Shown here piece by piece: positions 45,740 to 54,145 of a stretch of 64,000 nt of DNA (positions are counted from its first letter, which is position 1; the number at the start of each line of letters is the position of its first letter). The DNA is taken from NCBI GenBank assembly GCA_903904685.1, contig CAIVDS010000047.1, positions 1 to 64,000 of the forward strand. The letters run 5' to 3'. Origin of the DNA: an uncultured Verrucomicrobiota bacterium (GTDB lineage: Bacteria > Verrucomicrobiota > Verrucomicrobiia > Opitutales > Opitutaceae). Below the pieces are notes generated by a model. That model was not told where the DNA came from. It was given only the letters and a program-made list of their open reading frames with translations, and made no database searches. The position numbers and the translations under genes were made by a program.

Positions 45740-48628
45740 CTATTGAGTCGTCTCCGGTTTCGATAGCAGAGTCGGATCATACTTCCAATGATTGTCGAAC
45801 AATCCGTGCGCCTCTATTGCAATTTCTGTCGTTCCCCCAACCGGCGCTCCATGAACCAGCACATAATCCACACCGGCGCGTTCAGCCCACACCTTGTAGC
45901 CAGAATCGTCGGCTGCGGTAATAATCACGACATAGCGGCCGGCCGTCTCCGGATTCGGATAAATCATGCACGCGCCTGCCCCCGGACCCGTGACGCTAGT
46001 TTCCCCGATCCGCAACGATCCGCCATCCCATTTCAAGGGCAGCTTTCCGGCGATCTTCGCAAGGACCGCGTTCGTTTGAGGCGTGCCCACGAGCACGAGG
46101 TTCGCACTTGCCCGATCCTCGTCCGTAAGATCGCGATCCGCTTTCACAGTGAAATCAGTACCCAACCCGCGATTGGCGAGTTTACGCGTCGCTTTCTCCA
46201 GCGCGGTCGTCTCCTCGGCGGCGCCTAGAGTTCCATAAATGTAAATGAAACGCCCGAATTGGAAATCGTCGATCGGGCCGGACAACCCGTGATGCTTGTC
46301 GGTCATCGGCACGCTTCCACGACTCCACTTTCCGTCGGCATCCCTCATCAGCGACGCATCCGTTCCGATGTCCGGCAGGGATTGCCCGTCGATGACGAGA
46401 GCAACCTTTTCCCCGCCCTTCAAAAGCGGCGACAACGCCGACACACCTGTCGTGGTGATCGTAAGTTTTTTGCCGTCACGAACGACCTTCACCCGGCCCG
46501 GCTCGACCGGAGAGGTCAACGCATCGATGCGCGTCAACCAAGCGGCATTGTCGCGCAGCCCGGTTGCCGTGAACGAGTAGGTCTGCGGCGCTGGCGGACG
46601 ACGCTGATCCAGCAGCCAGCGATAAAACTCCGGCTCGTCCAATTCGGTGGGCTGATTGCCATGCTGGGCACCGATCTCATGACGCACGGCAACCTGGGCG
46701 CCCAGCGTCTGCAAGCGCGCCAGCAACGCCAGCCGCTCCGCCGCCGCATCGGGCTGCGCCTCGCCATGCACGAGGCGGATTGGCAACGCGGCGATGTTCT
46801 CGGCCCGCGTGGCCAGCGAAAGCATTTCCATAATCTTTTTTTCCAACGGATCGGTCAGGGGTGCGGGTGCCGGAGGTGTCTTGTAAATGGGAGCGGGGAT
46901 AAGATTCCCCAAGGCGGCCTGTTCGTAATACTGCGGATAAAGCCGGAGCGCCGCATAGGCGGGCTTCGTGTCGATGCCCGGATACATTGGGGCCAGGGCC
47001 GCGAACAGATCGGGCCGGTCCATCGCCAACTGCAGGACTCCTCGTCCGCCGATGTGATGGCCGATCAGATATATCCGGTCATGGTCCACCGCGTACTCGG
47101 CCAGCACTTGGTCGAGCCCCGCCCACGTCTCCGCCGCCGATATGTCCGCCCAGTCAAACTGCCGGTAGGACGCCGCCTGATAAACAATCGCTCCTAGGTT
47201 GCGCACCGCCGCGAGTTGCTGGAACAGGTGCCGGTCATCCCCGAATATCCCATGTAAAACAACGATCAGCGGACGCGGTTTCTGCGGCTGATCGGATGGC
47301 GGCACATAAAGCGAGTGCGGACGAAAATCTCCGGTCAATGGCGAGCGATACGCGCATACGAACGATCCCGTGCGCCCTGCATAAGGATTCTTGCCCTGCT
47401 CCAACTGGTCGAGCGCGCCGGCGATATCTTTCAACTCGACCAGCATCTGATCCAGCATGGGCGCCCGCACCGCCTCCGGACGCGCCTCGTTGGCCGCCAA
47501 GGCGGCGGTGCGCTGCACCCAGAAGCCCAAGCCTGCGAGCGCCGCCGGGTCGGCTGCGGTCAGGGCGGGCGATTTCAACCGACTTTGCACCACCTTTAAC
47601 CGCGCAAGCATCTCAACGTAACGCCTGCCAGCCAGCTCGGTTTGGAAACGCCGCTCCGCAAGGACTCCGCCGTCCGTCGCCAGCACCGTGGCGGTGAAAT
47701 CGGCCTTCCCTTCCCTTGCCGAAATCGGAAATGCGCCTGCTGCCACCGCGAGATGCTCCCCGGATTTTTCCAGCGGCAGCACCAACGGTTCGGCTCCTTC
47801 AAGGCTGATGCGCACGGACGCTGCACCGGGCACCGCAGTCAGAACTGAAAAGGCGGCCTGCTTCGGATTGGTAATGATCGCCGACGACGGCCCCACTAAC
47901 AGGGGCGGACCGATCAACCCCGCCCCCGTCACACCCAAATGCAGCACGTTCATATCAAGCGGATACACATAGGTGACGGCCGATGGATACCAGCAAAGCT
48001 GCGACTTGCGACCCTTGCCGTCACGGTCGTTGAGCATGACCTGAAAGCCAAGCGCAGCCCCCTCCGTCGGGTTGAAGCCCACGAGATTTTTCCAAGGGAT
48101 ACGACACTCAAGGGTGTAACCGTTGGCCCGGGTCTTGGCTGTGCCCTCAACCTCCACAAAATCGCCTTGCGGGCACAGCACGGCCAGCTTCGCACCGGGA
48201 ACGAGCGGAGGCACGAGTGCAACCTGCCAGAATCCGGTTTTGCGCTGTTCGCCGGGATGCACGTTGAAAAACAGCTCCATCGAGTCGCCTGCCCATGGTT
48301 CCGCGCCGGTGGCGGCGGCTTGCATGAGCTTGTCGTCCACCACCTCCGCCGCAAAATAAAGGAACGTCGCATCCCAAGCAAGGTGCACCGCACCCGAAAT
48401 ATCCCGCGTCCCTTCCCACTTGGCCGGACGAGACAGCGTATTCGCTGCCTCACCGAGGAGGATAGTGGTCGCATCGGCCGGCCAGTCATCAAGCCGTCCA
48501 TCAAGCACGGGCGCAACCGCCATGCGCCCGATACCCACGATCTGCGCCTCCGGACGGGTGGAGGCATTGACGATGCACATTCCGGCCAACATCAGCAACA
48601 GTCGACACACGCAAGGGGCAGTTTTCAT
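45740..48628 (-). CDS. secreted CBM9-like / alpha-beta hydrolase-like protein, nucleophile Ser absent
   Basis: 962 residues. A signal peptide (MKTAPCVCRLLLMLAGMCIV) is followed by a CBM9/DOMON-like sugar-binding domain (about 30-230; APVLDGRLDDWPAD, HLAWDATFLYFAAEV, YTLECRIPW). A central alpha/beta hydrolase of the PHB-depolymerase/esterase type (about 450-700) has RPLIVVLHGIFGD as oxyanion region. Where the nucleophile elbow GxSxG should be, the sequence reads LIGHHIGGRG, with His instead of Ser. A C-terminal region of about 250 residues is unassigned (VRDGKKLTITTTGVSAL). It is probably periplasmic or surface-bound; it may bind rather than hydrolyse. Its neighbours suggest a role in polysaccharide use. 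Confidence 0.78.
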   Translation of the reverse strand: MKTAPCVCRLLLMLAGMCIVNASTRPEAQIVGIGRMAVAPVLDGRLDDWPADATTILLGEAANTLSRPAKWEGTRDISGAVHLAWDATFLYFAAEVVDDKLMQAAATGAEPWAGDSMELFFNVHPGEQRKTGFWQVALVPPLVPGAKLAVLCPQGDFVEVEGTAKTRANGYTLECRIPWKNLVGFNPTEGAALGFQVMLNDRDGKGRKSQLCWYPSAVTYVYPLDMNVLHLGVTGAGLIGPPLLVGPSSAIITNPKQAAFSVLTAVPGAASVRISLEGAEPLVLPLEKSGEHLAVAAGAFPISAREGKADFTATVLATDGGVLAERRFQTELAGRRYVEMLARLKVVQSRLKSPALTAADPAALAGLGFWVQRTAALAANEARPEAVRAPMLDQMLVELKDIAGALDQLEQGKNPYAGRTGSFVCAYRSPLTGDFRPHSLYVPPSDQPQKPRPLIVVLHGIFGDDRHLFQQLAAVRNLGAIVYQAASYRQFDWADISAAETWAGLDQVLAEYAVDHDRIYLIGHHIGGRGVLQLAMDRPDLFAALAPMYPGIDTKPAYAALRLYPQYYEQAALGNLIPAPIYKTPPAPAPLTDPLEKKIMEMLSLATRAENIAALPIRLVHGEAQPDAAAERLALLARLQTLGAQVAVRHEIGAQHGNQPTELDEPEFYRWLLDQRRPPAPQTYSFTATGLRDNAAWLTRIDALTSPVEPGRVKVVRDGKKLTITTTGVSALSPLLKGGEKVALVIDGQSLPDIGTDASLMRDADGKWSRGSVPMTDKHHGLSGPIDDFQFGRFIYIYGTLGAAEETTALEKATRKLANRGLGTDFTVKADRDLTDEDRASANLVLVGTPQTNAVLAKIAGKLPLKWDGGSLRIGETSVTGPGAGACMIYPNPETAGRYVVIITAADDSGYKVWAERAGVDYVLVHGAPVGGTTEIAIEAHGLFDNHWKYDPTLLSKPETTQ

Positions 48629-48769
48629 AATATCAGGCGATTTTGAAAAGAGTTCACGAACAACCTAAGGTCATTCCAAAGGCGAGATTCTTATTCCCGA
48701 ATTGGATCGGCCGTCGCTTGCAAACCCATTTCACACGCAATCGACCGGATTCCAATGGTCCAGAAACGC

Positions 48770-49402
48770 TCATCCGATGACACCGGGCCAGGTCGCGGGC
48801 CAGCCAAGCGCGCGCAACTTCGCCAGCACGGTGCGGGCGAGCACGATTTCGCCACCGGGGTTGAGGTGAATGCCATCCACCGGGCTCGCCAGACTGGCCA
48901 GCGAACAAGTCTTCGCCGCCTCGTCAAAAGCCGTCCGCAAATTCAACACCGACACACCTGTCTCGGCGGCCACTTCATCCGCGACCGGGTTGCCCGCGTC
49001 GCAGTGAGTCCAGACCTTGTCCATCACCTCCGCTCGAGGAACGGGATATTGGAGCAACAGCACACGAATGCCCGCAGCCTGCGCGCATCGCACGATCTCG
49101 CGCAAATCGGCGCGCAGACGGACCGAGGCCTCTTCGCGCGGAGCGTTGTGCCCGAAATTGTTCGCACCGATGAGCAGGACGACGACATCAGGGGAGTGTC
49201 TAAGCAGGCGTTCCTCCAATGCCGCGCATACACCGGCGGAAGTCTCCCCAGCCTTGCCTTGGTTCACCACCTCGATGCGCCCCTCCCCGAAGGCGGCATC
49301 GAGCCCGATCTGCAGGAGGTCGGACCACTTGATGTATTTATCCAGATAGCGGGCTCCGGGCGTGGGGCCGGTAAGCGAATCACCGAGACAGACGATCTTC
49401 AT
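48770..49402 (-). CDS. SGNH/GDSL-family hydrolase (acetylesterase-like)
   Basis: 210 residues. The sequence starts KIVCLGDSLTGPTPG with the GDSL block (Ser 9-10), block II Gly in GKAGETSAG, block III LLIGANNFGHNAP, and block V VDGIHLNPGGEIVLA. No signal peptide is visible. This layout is that of small rhamnogalacturonan acetylesterase-type and lysophospholipase-like enzymes. It follows the GH-D-like gene by 31 nt, and its context favours carbohydrate deacetylation. The first gene downstream, 141 nt away, is the CBM9-like protein. Confidence 0.85.
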   Translation of the reverse strand: MKIVCLGDSLTGPTPGARYLDKYIKWSDLLQIGLDAAFGEGRIEVVNQGKAGETSAGVCAALEERLLRHSPDVVVLLIGANNFGHNAPREEASVRLRADLREIVRCAQAAGIRVLLLQYPVPRAEVMDKVWTHCDAGNPVADEVAAETGVSVLNLRTAFDEAAKTCSLASLASPVDGIHLNPGGEIVLARTVLAKLRALGWPATWPGVIG

Positions 49403-49433
49403 AAAATTTATGAGTGGGGACCGATCAGGCGGA

Positions 49434-51473
49434 TCAGAACGTGTAGACGCAGCCGCCCTTCAGCATGGCGCCTGCGGGCTTGCTCGTTTCTGCATCGATC
49501 AATGCGCCAGTCGGTGCCGGTACATCCTTGAATGCCCAGATGACGGAAGGCCTTCCTTCCGCATCATGCCAGATGACATGCGTACCGTTTTCCTGCAGGC
49601 GCGGGCGGTCCATGCGCGGGACCAGACGATTATAAAGGTGGTTCACGCGAGCATAGGCCTCGGCCTGATCGCCGCCGGGCAAACGATCCTTGGCGCCACC
49701 GAGTTCCCACGGATCGGCGTTGATGCCGGGCACCGATCGATGCGCGACCATCCAGAAATAGCGTTCGGGGCTCAACCGGTCGGGCCCGACATGACTTTTC
49801 TTGCCGCTGAAGAAGGCAGGACTGTTGTCGATGAGGGCGAACGCCTGGTCGCCCTTGACGAAATCGTCCCACAGGCGGCGACGGAATTTGTCGCTTTCGA
49901 ACCCAAAAGTGGCGACCTGGCTGACGCCGAAGATCGTCACAACCTCGACGCGCTGCCTAAAGCCCTTGCGCTGCAATTCCGCCTGCATTCGAAAAATCTC
50001 ATCCGCCTGCGGCGCCTTGTCGGGAGAGCCCCAATCGATGCAAGTCACGCCAAGGTTTTGGTAGGAATCCCAGAAGATGCCGGCGATACCGGTGTCGGTG
50101 TTGACGTCCAAAATCTGGTTTTTGAACCAGTCACCAAAACCGCTTCGCACGCGGCCACTCCAGAGCGAACCATAATTGCCGTCCCAAGGATCGCCGTTGG
50201 CCTCCTTGAGCACCCAATCGGGATTTTTTTTCCAGATGGGCGCGCATCGGGAGAGGTGGAACGAGAACCATTGCATCAGACGCAGGCCGTTCTTTGCCGC
50301 GGCGTCGTTGAGCTTCTTCATTCGCTTCGGACCACCGAAGGCCTCGGCAAACGTGAAGGTGTAGGGGCAACAGATATTGCCCGGGATTTCCGGACTCGGA
50401 TCGGAGGTAATGCTATCCCACACGCCGTGGATAAACGCCTGTTTATACCCGAGGCGGGCATACTCAGGCATGTCGTGCTCAAGCGGATCGAGCCACTTGT
50501 CCATGCGCTCCTTCAGGTCCTTGTCCCACAGGTGACCGCCGCTGCACGGTTCGGGGATTTCCAATTTAAAGCCATACTGACCGAGGATGCGGCGACGCAC
50601 CTCCATGAAGCAGTCGAGCCAGAGGTTGCGGCGCTCGTAGCGTTTGAGCGGCTGCGACGCCTGAAAAACGACCAACTTGCGCTCGGGCGACTGCACTTTG
50701 GTGCCGAGTCCGAAATAGGCACGATCCAGATGATGGATGACGTTTTCACCGGCAAATTTGTCGATGCGCACCCGCGTCATGCCGGGATTTTCGGCAAAGA
50801 GGCACAGCGCAAGATTCCCCTTGGATTGAAAGTCGCAGATCCCCGCGCCGGCGGCGCGCGGCATCATGTCCATGGGGTAGCTGCCACCCCACCCGTCGGT
50901 GAAAAATTTCTCGATGGTCGAGTAGGCGCCGTCGACGGTCGTCTCCTGTTCCAGCTGGACCGTCGAGACGTCCTGCTGGATAAGCGTCGCCCCCGCAGCC
51001 TCGCCACCGATTTCCCAAGTGGCTACTTCCATCAGCCAATGGATGGGCGCATCGGCGCACTCATAACCGATCTTCATGGCGAGACCGTGCCATTCATTCT
51101 CGTAGATTTTCTCAACGACGGGGCGGAAGCTCCACGTGAATACCGCCTCGGGTGTGTCCACGCGGCGGGTTTTGATACGAGCCTCGCCCATGGCGTCCGC
51201 CTCCTGCGCACGCGGCATCCAGCTTCCCTTCGAGCGCAGCACGAGCGAGACGCCTCCATCGGCTTCCTTGCACACCTTCTGCAGGGAAAAAGTCTCGAAG
51301 CGCACGGCGGCGTCAACGCCTTCGCTCTCGGTGTAGATTGTCCACGGCAGGCGCGCAGACCTCAGCGACGTGCCGCGATAGGATACGTTGCCAAGGCCAA
51401 GAAAACAGCCGGCCTCAATCTGCAGTTCAAAAGCGAAGCCGTTGGGGAAAGTGATCCGTTGCGGGGTGTTCAT
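49434..51473 (-). CDS. putative glycoside hydrolase, clan GH-D-like barrel
   Basis: 679 residues without a signal peptide. An N-terminal beta-sandwich (about 1-270) is followed by a TIM-barrel-like region: YARLGYKQAFIHGVWDSI, LRLMQWFSFHLSRCAP, then GIAGIFWDSYQNLGV, which could carry the catalytic Asp on a beta strand, and GDQAFALIDNSPAFFSG. A C-terminal beta domain follows (about 610-679). The arrangement resembles GH27/31/36-type enzymes, but no family signature is decisive, so the substrate cannot be named. It lies between the HTH-less sensor and an SGNH hydrolase in the minus-strand run. Confidence 0.62.
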   Translation of the reverse strand: MNTPQRITFPNGFAFELQIEAGCFLGLGNVSYRGTSLRSARLPWTIYTESEGVDAAVRFETFSLQKVCKEADGGVSLVLRSKGSWMPRAQEADAMGEARIKTRRVDTPEAVFTWSFRPVVEKIYENEWHGLAMKIGYECADAPIHWLMEVATWEIGGEAAGATLIQQDVSTVQLEQETTVDGAYSTIEKFFTDGWGGSYPMDMMPRAAGAGICDFQSKGNLALCLFAENPGMTRVRIDKFAGENVIHHLDRAYFGLGTKVQSPERKLVVFQASQPLKRYERRNLWLDCFMEVRRRILGQYGFKLEIPEPCSGGHLWDKDLKERMDKWLDPLEHDMPEYARLGYKQAFIHGVWDSITSDPSPEIPGNICCPYTFTFAEAFGGPKRMKKLNDAAAKNGLRLMQWFSFHLSRCAPIWKKNPDWVLKEANGDPWDGNYGSLWSGRVRSGFGDWFKNQILDVNTDTGIAGIFWDSYQNLGVTCIDWGSPDKAPQADEIFRMQAELQRKGFRQRVEVVTIFGVSQVATFGFESDKFRRRLWDDFVKGDQAFALIDNSPAFFSGKKSHVGPDRLSPERYFWMVAHRSVPGINADPWELGGAKDRLPGGDQAEAYARVNHLYNRLVPRMDRPRLQENGTHVIWHDAEGRPSVIWAFKDVPAPTGALIDAETSKPAGAMLKGGCVYTF

Positions 51474-51519
51474 TCACCGACACATCTGGAGAAACTTATC
51501 CATGACAGTAAGTCATACG

Positions 51520-51529
51520 GTATGCATAC
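51520..51529. promoter_or_regulatory. GTATGCATAC palindrome upstream of the GH-D-like gene
   Basis: A perfect 10-base palindrome lies 46 nt upstream of the GH-D-like gene's ATG, in the 82-nt gap after the sensor gene. Next to it, ATGAC (51502-51506) and GTCAT (51512-51516) form another inverted repeat. The core TATGCATAC is also found in the divergent promoter region at 52472, so both may bind the same regulator. Confidence 0.45.
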
Positions 51530-51555
51530 AATCACCTACGCCACCCGACCTGAAT

Positions 51556-52422
51556 TCAATTCATGCCTTTTACCAAACGCAATGGAAGGGTCTGATTGGG
51601 CACCGATTGGCCGGCCCAATGTGCCTCCAAATTATCCATCAGGGCCGTTGCGATCCTACTCACGCTGACCTCGAGCCAATCGCAGGGCATCGGAACAACA
51701 TAAGGGAGCTCCGCATTGCGGTGTAAAACCAGCCGAAGTTCACCGGGAACCTTTATTCGCTTTTCCAGTATGGCCGACACCACGCCGCGTGCCATGCGGT
51801 CTGGAAACACCACCAGTCCTTCCGGGCGCTGCTTGAGCTCCCAGAGCGCGGCCAGTTGATCGTAACCGCTTTGCTCCTGTCCCTCCATGGAAACAAGGAT
51901 CCATTCGTAGTTCACCTTAATGCCAAGTTCCTCCGAAATTGCATCCACCTGCTCCAAAAAATTGGCGGTTGGCATACTCGGCGGAATCATGAGCCCTGCC
52001 GTATTACAGCCGAGGTCAGTCAGGCGTTTGAGCGAATCACGAACCATGCCCGTATAATCGAGATCCACATAGCGATCTTTTCCACCCTCGCAAAATACGG
52101 TCCAAGGGAGGCCCGATTCCTCCATCCACACGGTCATTGCCGGGTATATCATAAACCCGATCAGGCCGTCTGCCCCGCCCTCCCGCTGAATGCGCTCGAA
52201 CTCGGGAGGTATCATCACACCCATCGGTCCCGGACGCTGATCAATCACCGGAATCATCTCCACTCCGCGCTGCTGCCCCAAGGTCATCAGACACCAGAAC
52301 AGGTTGAGGTAGAACATCGAACTGTCGCGCTTAGGATCACTTCCGATGTATAGAACCACGCGCCGTCCAAATCTCAAAACCGCTGACAAAGCCAGTTTGG
52401 TTTCATGTGCTGCAGGCTCCAT
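51556..52422 (-). CDS. LacI/GntR-type sugar-sensor domain without DNA-binding domain
   Basis: 288 residues of a periplasmic-binding-like fold as in the effector half of LacI regulators: VVLYIGSDPKRDSSMFYLNL, GVMIPPEFERIQREGGADGL, FFEGGKD-type VFCEGGKDRYVDLDY, and a C-terminal VSMEGQEQSGYDQLAALWEL and VPMPCDWLEVSVSRIATALM. There is no helix-turn-helix at the N-terminus, and an in-frame stop lies six codons before the start, so none was missed. No signal peptide, hence cytoplasmic. It may act as a sensor subunit for the divergent GntR-like gene. It heads the minus-strand run. Confidence 0.75.
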   Translation of the reverse strand: MEPAAHETKLALSAVLRFGRRVVLYIGSDPKRDSSMFYLNLFWCLMTLGQQRGVEMIPVIDQRPGPMGVMIPPEFERIQREGGADGLIGFMIYPAMTVWMEESGLPWTVFCEGGKDRYVDLDYTGMVRDSLKRLTDLGCNTAGLMIPPSMPTANFLEQVDAISEELGIKVNYEWILVSMEGQEQSGYDQLAALWELKQRPEGLVVFPDRMARGVVSAILEKRIKVPGELRLVLHRNAELPYVVPMPCDWLEVSVSRIATALMDNLEAHWAGQSVPNQTLPLRLVKGMN

Positions 52423-52471
52423 ACTATGTTCTTTGCTGCATCAATCACTCGATTTAATCGACATGGAACAA

Positions 52472-52500
52472 TATGCATACTTTAATTAATTTAATGCATT
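52472..52500. promoter_or_regulatory. paired ATGCAT palindromes in the divergent promoter region
   Basis: TATGCATA (52472-52479) and AATGCATT (52493-52500) are two palindromes whose ATGCAT cores start 21 bp apart, two turns of the helix, separated by an AT-rich centre containing TTAATTAA. They lie in the 123-nt space between the two divergent regulatory genes. A third ATGCAT-centred palindrome is at 51520. Such phased sites are typical of a dimeric regulator. Confidence 0.5.
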
Positions 52501-52545
52501 CACCTTGTCACCAGACAGTCAGCTTGGCGAGCCGCCTGCGCTAGA

Positions 52546-53718
52546 ATGGCTCGCAAGCGGATCACCAACGACCTGCCCCCGATCAAGGAGGCCTTTCCCT
52601 GCTTTCGAGGCTTCACGCCCGATCAGAGCAGGCAACGGGCAATCACTTTATTGCTGCGTGAATGCGCCCGGTCACTCCAGCGCAAGGACGCACGGCCGTT
52701 TTACACCATGCGCGAAGTCGCCGCGTTTTTCGGTGCTCCGCTCCGCACCGTCGCCATCAGCTATGAGACCCTCGACATGGAAGGTTTCCTAGCCCGAATC
52801 CGCGGTTCGCAGACCATGTTGGCAGGCAAAAGAGCATCTCCTCGCCAACCCATCAACGCCATCGTCGGCCTGCCAATCTCGCTTCAATCCATGCTGGCAT
52901 CCCCTTTCGAATGCCAACTCCAGATGGAGCTTGAGGAACGCCTGCGGGTGCGCGGCTTTGTCGCCGATTCGATTTTTTTCCGCCCCAACGAGGACTACGA
53001 ACCCGCCTTCACCGACCGCCTCCTGCGCCACAATCTCGACATCGTCATCTGGCACTCGCCGCACCCGCTCGCTTCGCACGTTCTCATGTCACTGCGCGAA
53101 CGCGGTGTGCGCCTTGTACTCCTGCAATCCGCCGAGGCCCCACTCCGTGTCGCAGCGCGCGGGCACCTTCTCGTCTGGCAAAACGCCTATCACGAAATGG
53201 CCGCGTATTGGGTCAAAGCGGGTATTCGCAAGGCTTTTTTTGTCGAGCCGATCAACCTGTTGTCGCGTCGCGCCCTCCGCCAACTGCCCCCTATCCTCGA
53301 TGAACACGGGATCACCTTGCATACGATCGATGCAACCGAGATCGCCCTCTCTCAGCATCTTGCCAACCAAGCGGCTATTCCCGGCCAGACCGTCCTCGGT
53401 TTCATGGACTTCATCACTGCGGACACACTCTGCAACGGCTACCCCGAACTCATCGAGCGGATATCCACACACACACGGCTCGCCTTCTGCCGGGGCGCAG
53501 TGCGTGTCCCACGTCTCGTCACCCGTCGCATCTGCGTCGACGTCGTTGACCTGAATCCCGTCACGCTCGCAGACGGCGTGGTGGCGGACCTGTGCGACGT
53601 GCAAAATACCCAAGAGGGTCTCCGCGCAACCTTTCAGGCCGAATACCATCCCCAAGTGATCGTAAGTTCAGGCGTTGAGCGCCCATACCATAACAGAACT
53701 CCGTTGAGTAGTAATTGA
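52546..53718 (+). CDS. GntR-like regulator with LacI-type sensor domain
   Basis: 390 residues. An N-terminal winged helix-turn-helix (about 50-95; FYTMREVAAFFGAPLRTVAI, YETLDMEGFLARIRGSQTML) joins a LacI-like effector domain (about 105-380; QMELEERLRVRGFVADSIFF, LDIVIWHSPHPLASHVLM). This architecture is found in GntR/LacI-hybrid sugar regulators. It is transcribed away from the HTH-less sensor gene and the whole transporter run, so it is the natural candidate controller. The ligand is inferred from context. Confidence 0.8.
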   Translation: MARKRITNDLPPIKEAFPCFRGFTPDQSRQRAITLLLRECARSLQRKDARPFYTMREVAAFFGAPLRTVAISYETLDMEGFLARIRGSQTMLAGKRASPRQPINAIVGLPISLQSMLASPFECQLQMELEERLRVRGFVADSIFFRPNEDYEPAFTDRLLRHNLDIVIWHSPHPLASHVLMSLRERGVRLVLLQSAEAPLRVAARGHLLVWQNAYHEMAAYWVKAGIRKAFFVEPINLLSRRALRQLPPILDEHGITLHTIDATEIALSQHLANQAAIPGQTVLGFMDFITADTLCNGYPELIERISTHTRLAFCRGAVRVPRLVTRRICVDVVDLNPVTLADGVVADLCDVQNTQEGLRATFQAEYHPQVIVSSGVERPYHNRTPLSSN

Positions 53719-54145
53719 ACTAAAAGTGATGCTGTTAAATGAGCGGACATGATGACCGCGCGGCAAGCCATAGATGTTCGGTAACCATTGCAGGATTTTG
53801 CGGAGGAGTCCTCCGTGGATGCCGACATTGGCAAGGCAGGTAGTGCTAGTTATCTCTCAAACAACTTGAACCATCCCTTAATTCCGGCGGGACTGCGGCG
53901 GGCGGCGGGAAAAAGGAAAGAGGTTGTCTGTCTCGATGACGGACGTAGAAACCGCAGGCCTCGGCAATGCAACTGAATCGGCCGTGGGAAGCCTGCTCTG
54001 CTGCAAATACTGGGCTAAGCGGCCCAAAAAATTTGATTCGTTGTTTTCGTTTCCTTCTGGCGGTAATGCTCTCCGTCTTTTTTTAATCATCCCAATCTGT
54101 AATTTCGCACCCCGATACGCGTCGTTGTCACTCCTAAGTCTTTTC
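53719..54145. other. 427-nt intergenic region
   Basis: No supportable gene. It contains a perfect inverted repeat, CGGAGGA-G-TCCTCCG (53801-53815), that is not followed by a T-run. A short minus-strand frame overlapping the end of the regulator gene reads into it but has no recognisable protein character. It should contain the promoter of the next gene. The plus-strand frame continues open from 53924 to 54145, but it lacks protein-like character, so I start the next gene at 54146. Confidence 0.4.

Noticed and set aside
49362-51668. 768-residue plus-strand ORF
   Set aside because: Antisense to the GH-D-like and SGNH genes; long opposite-strand frames are common in GC-rich DNA and this one has no protein-like motif.
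53634-53834. Minus-strand ORF of 66 residues
   Set aside because: Overlaps the 3' end of the GntR-like regulator and has no recognisable protein character.
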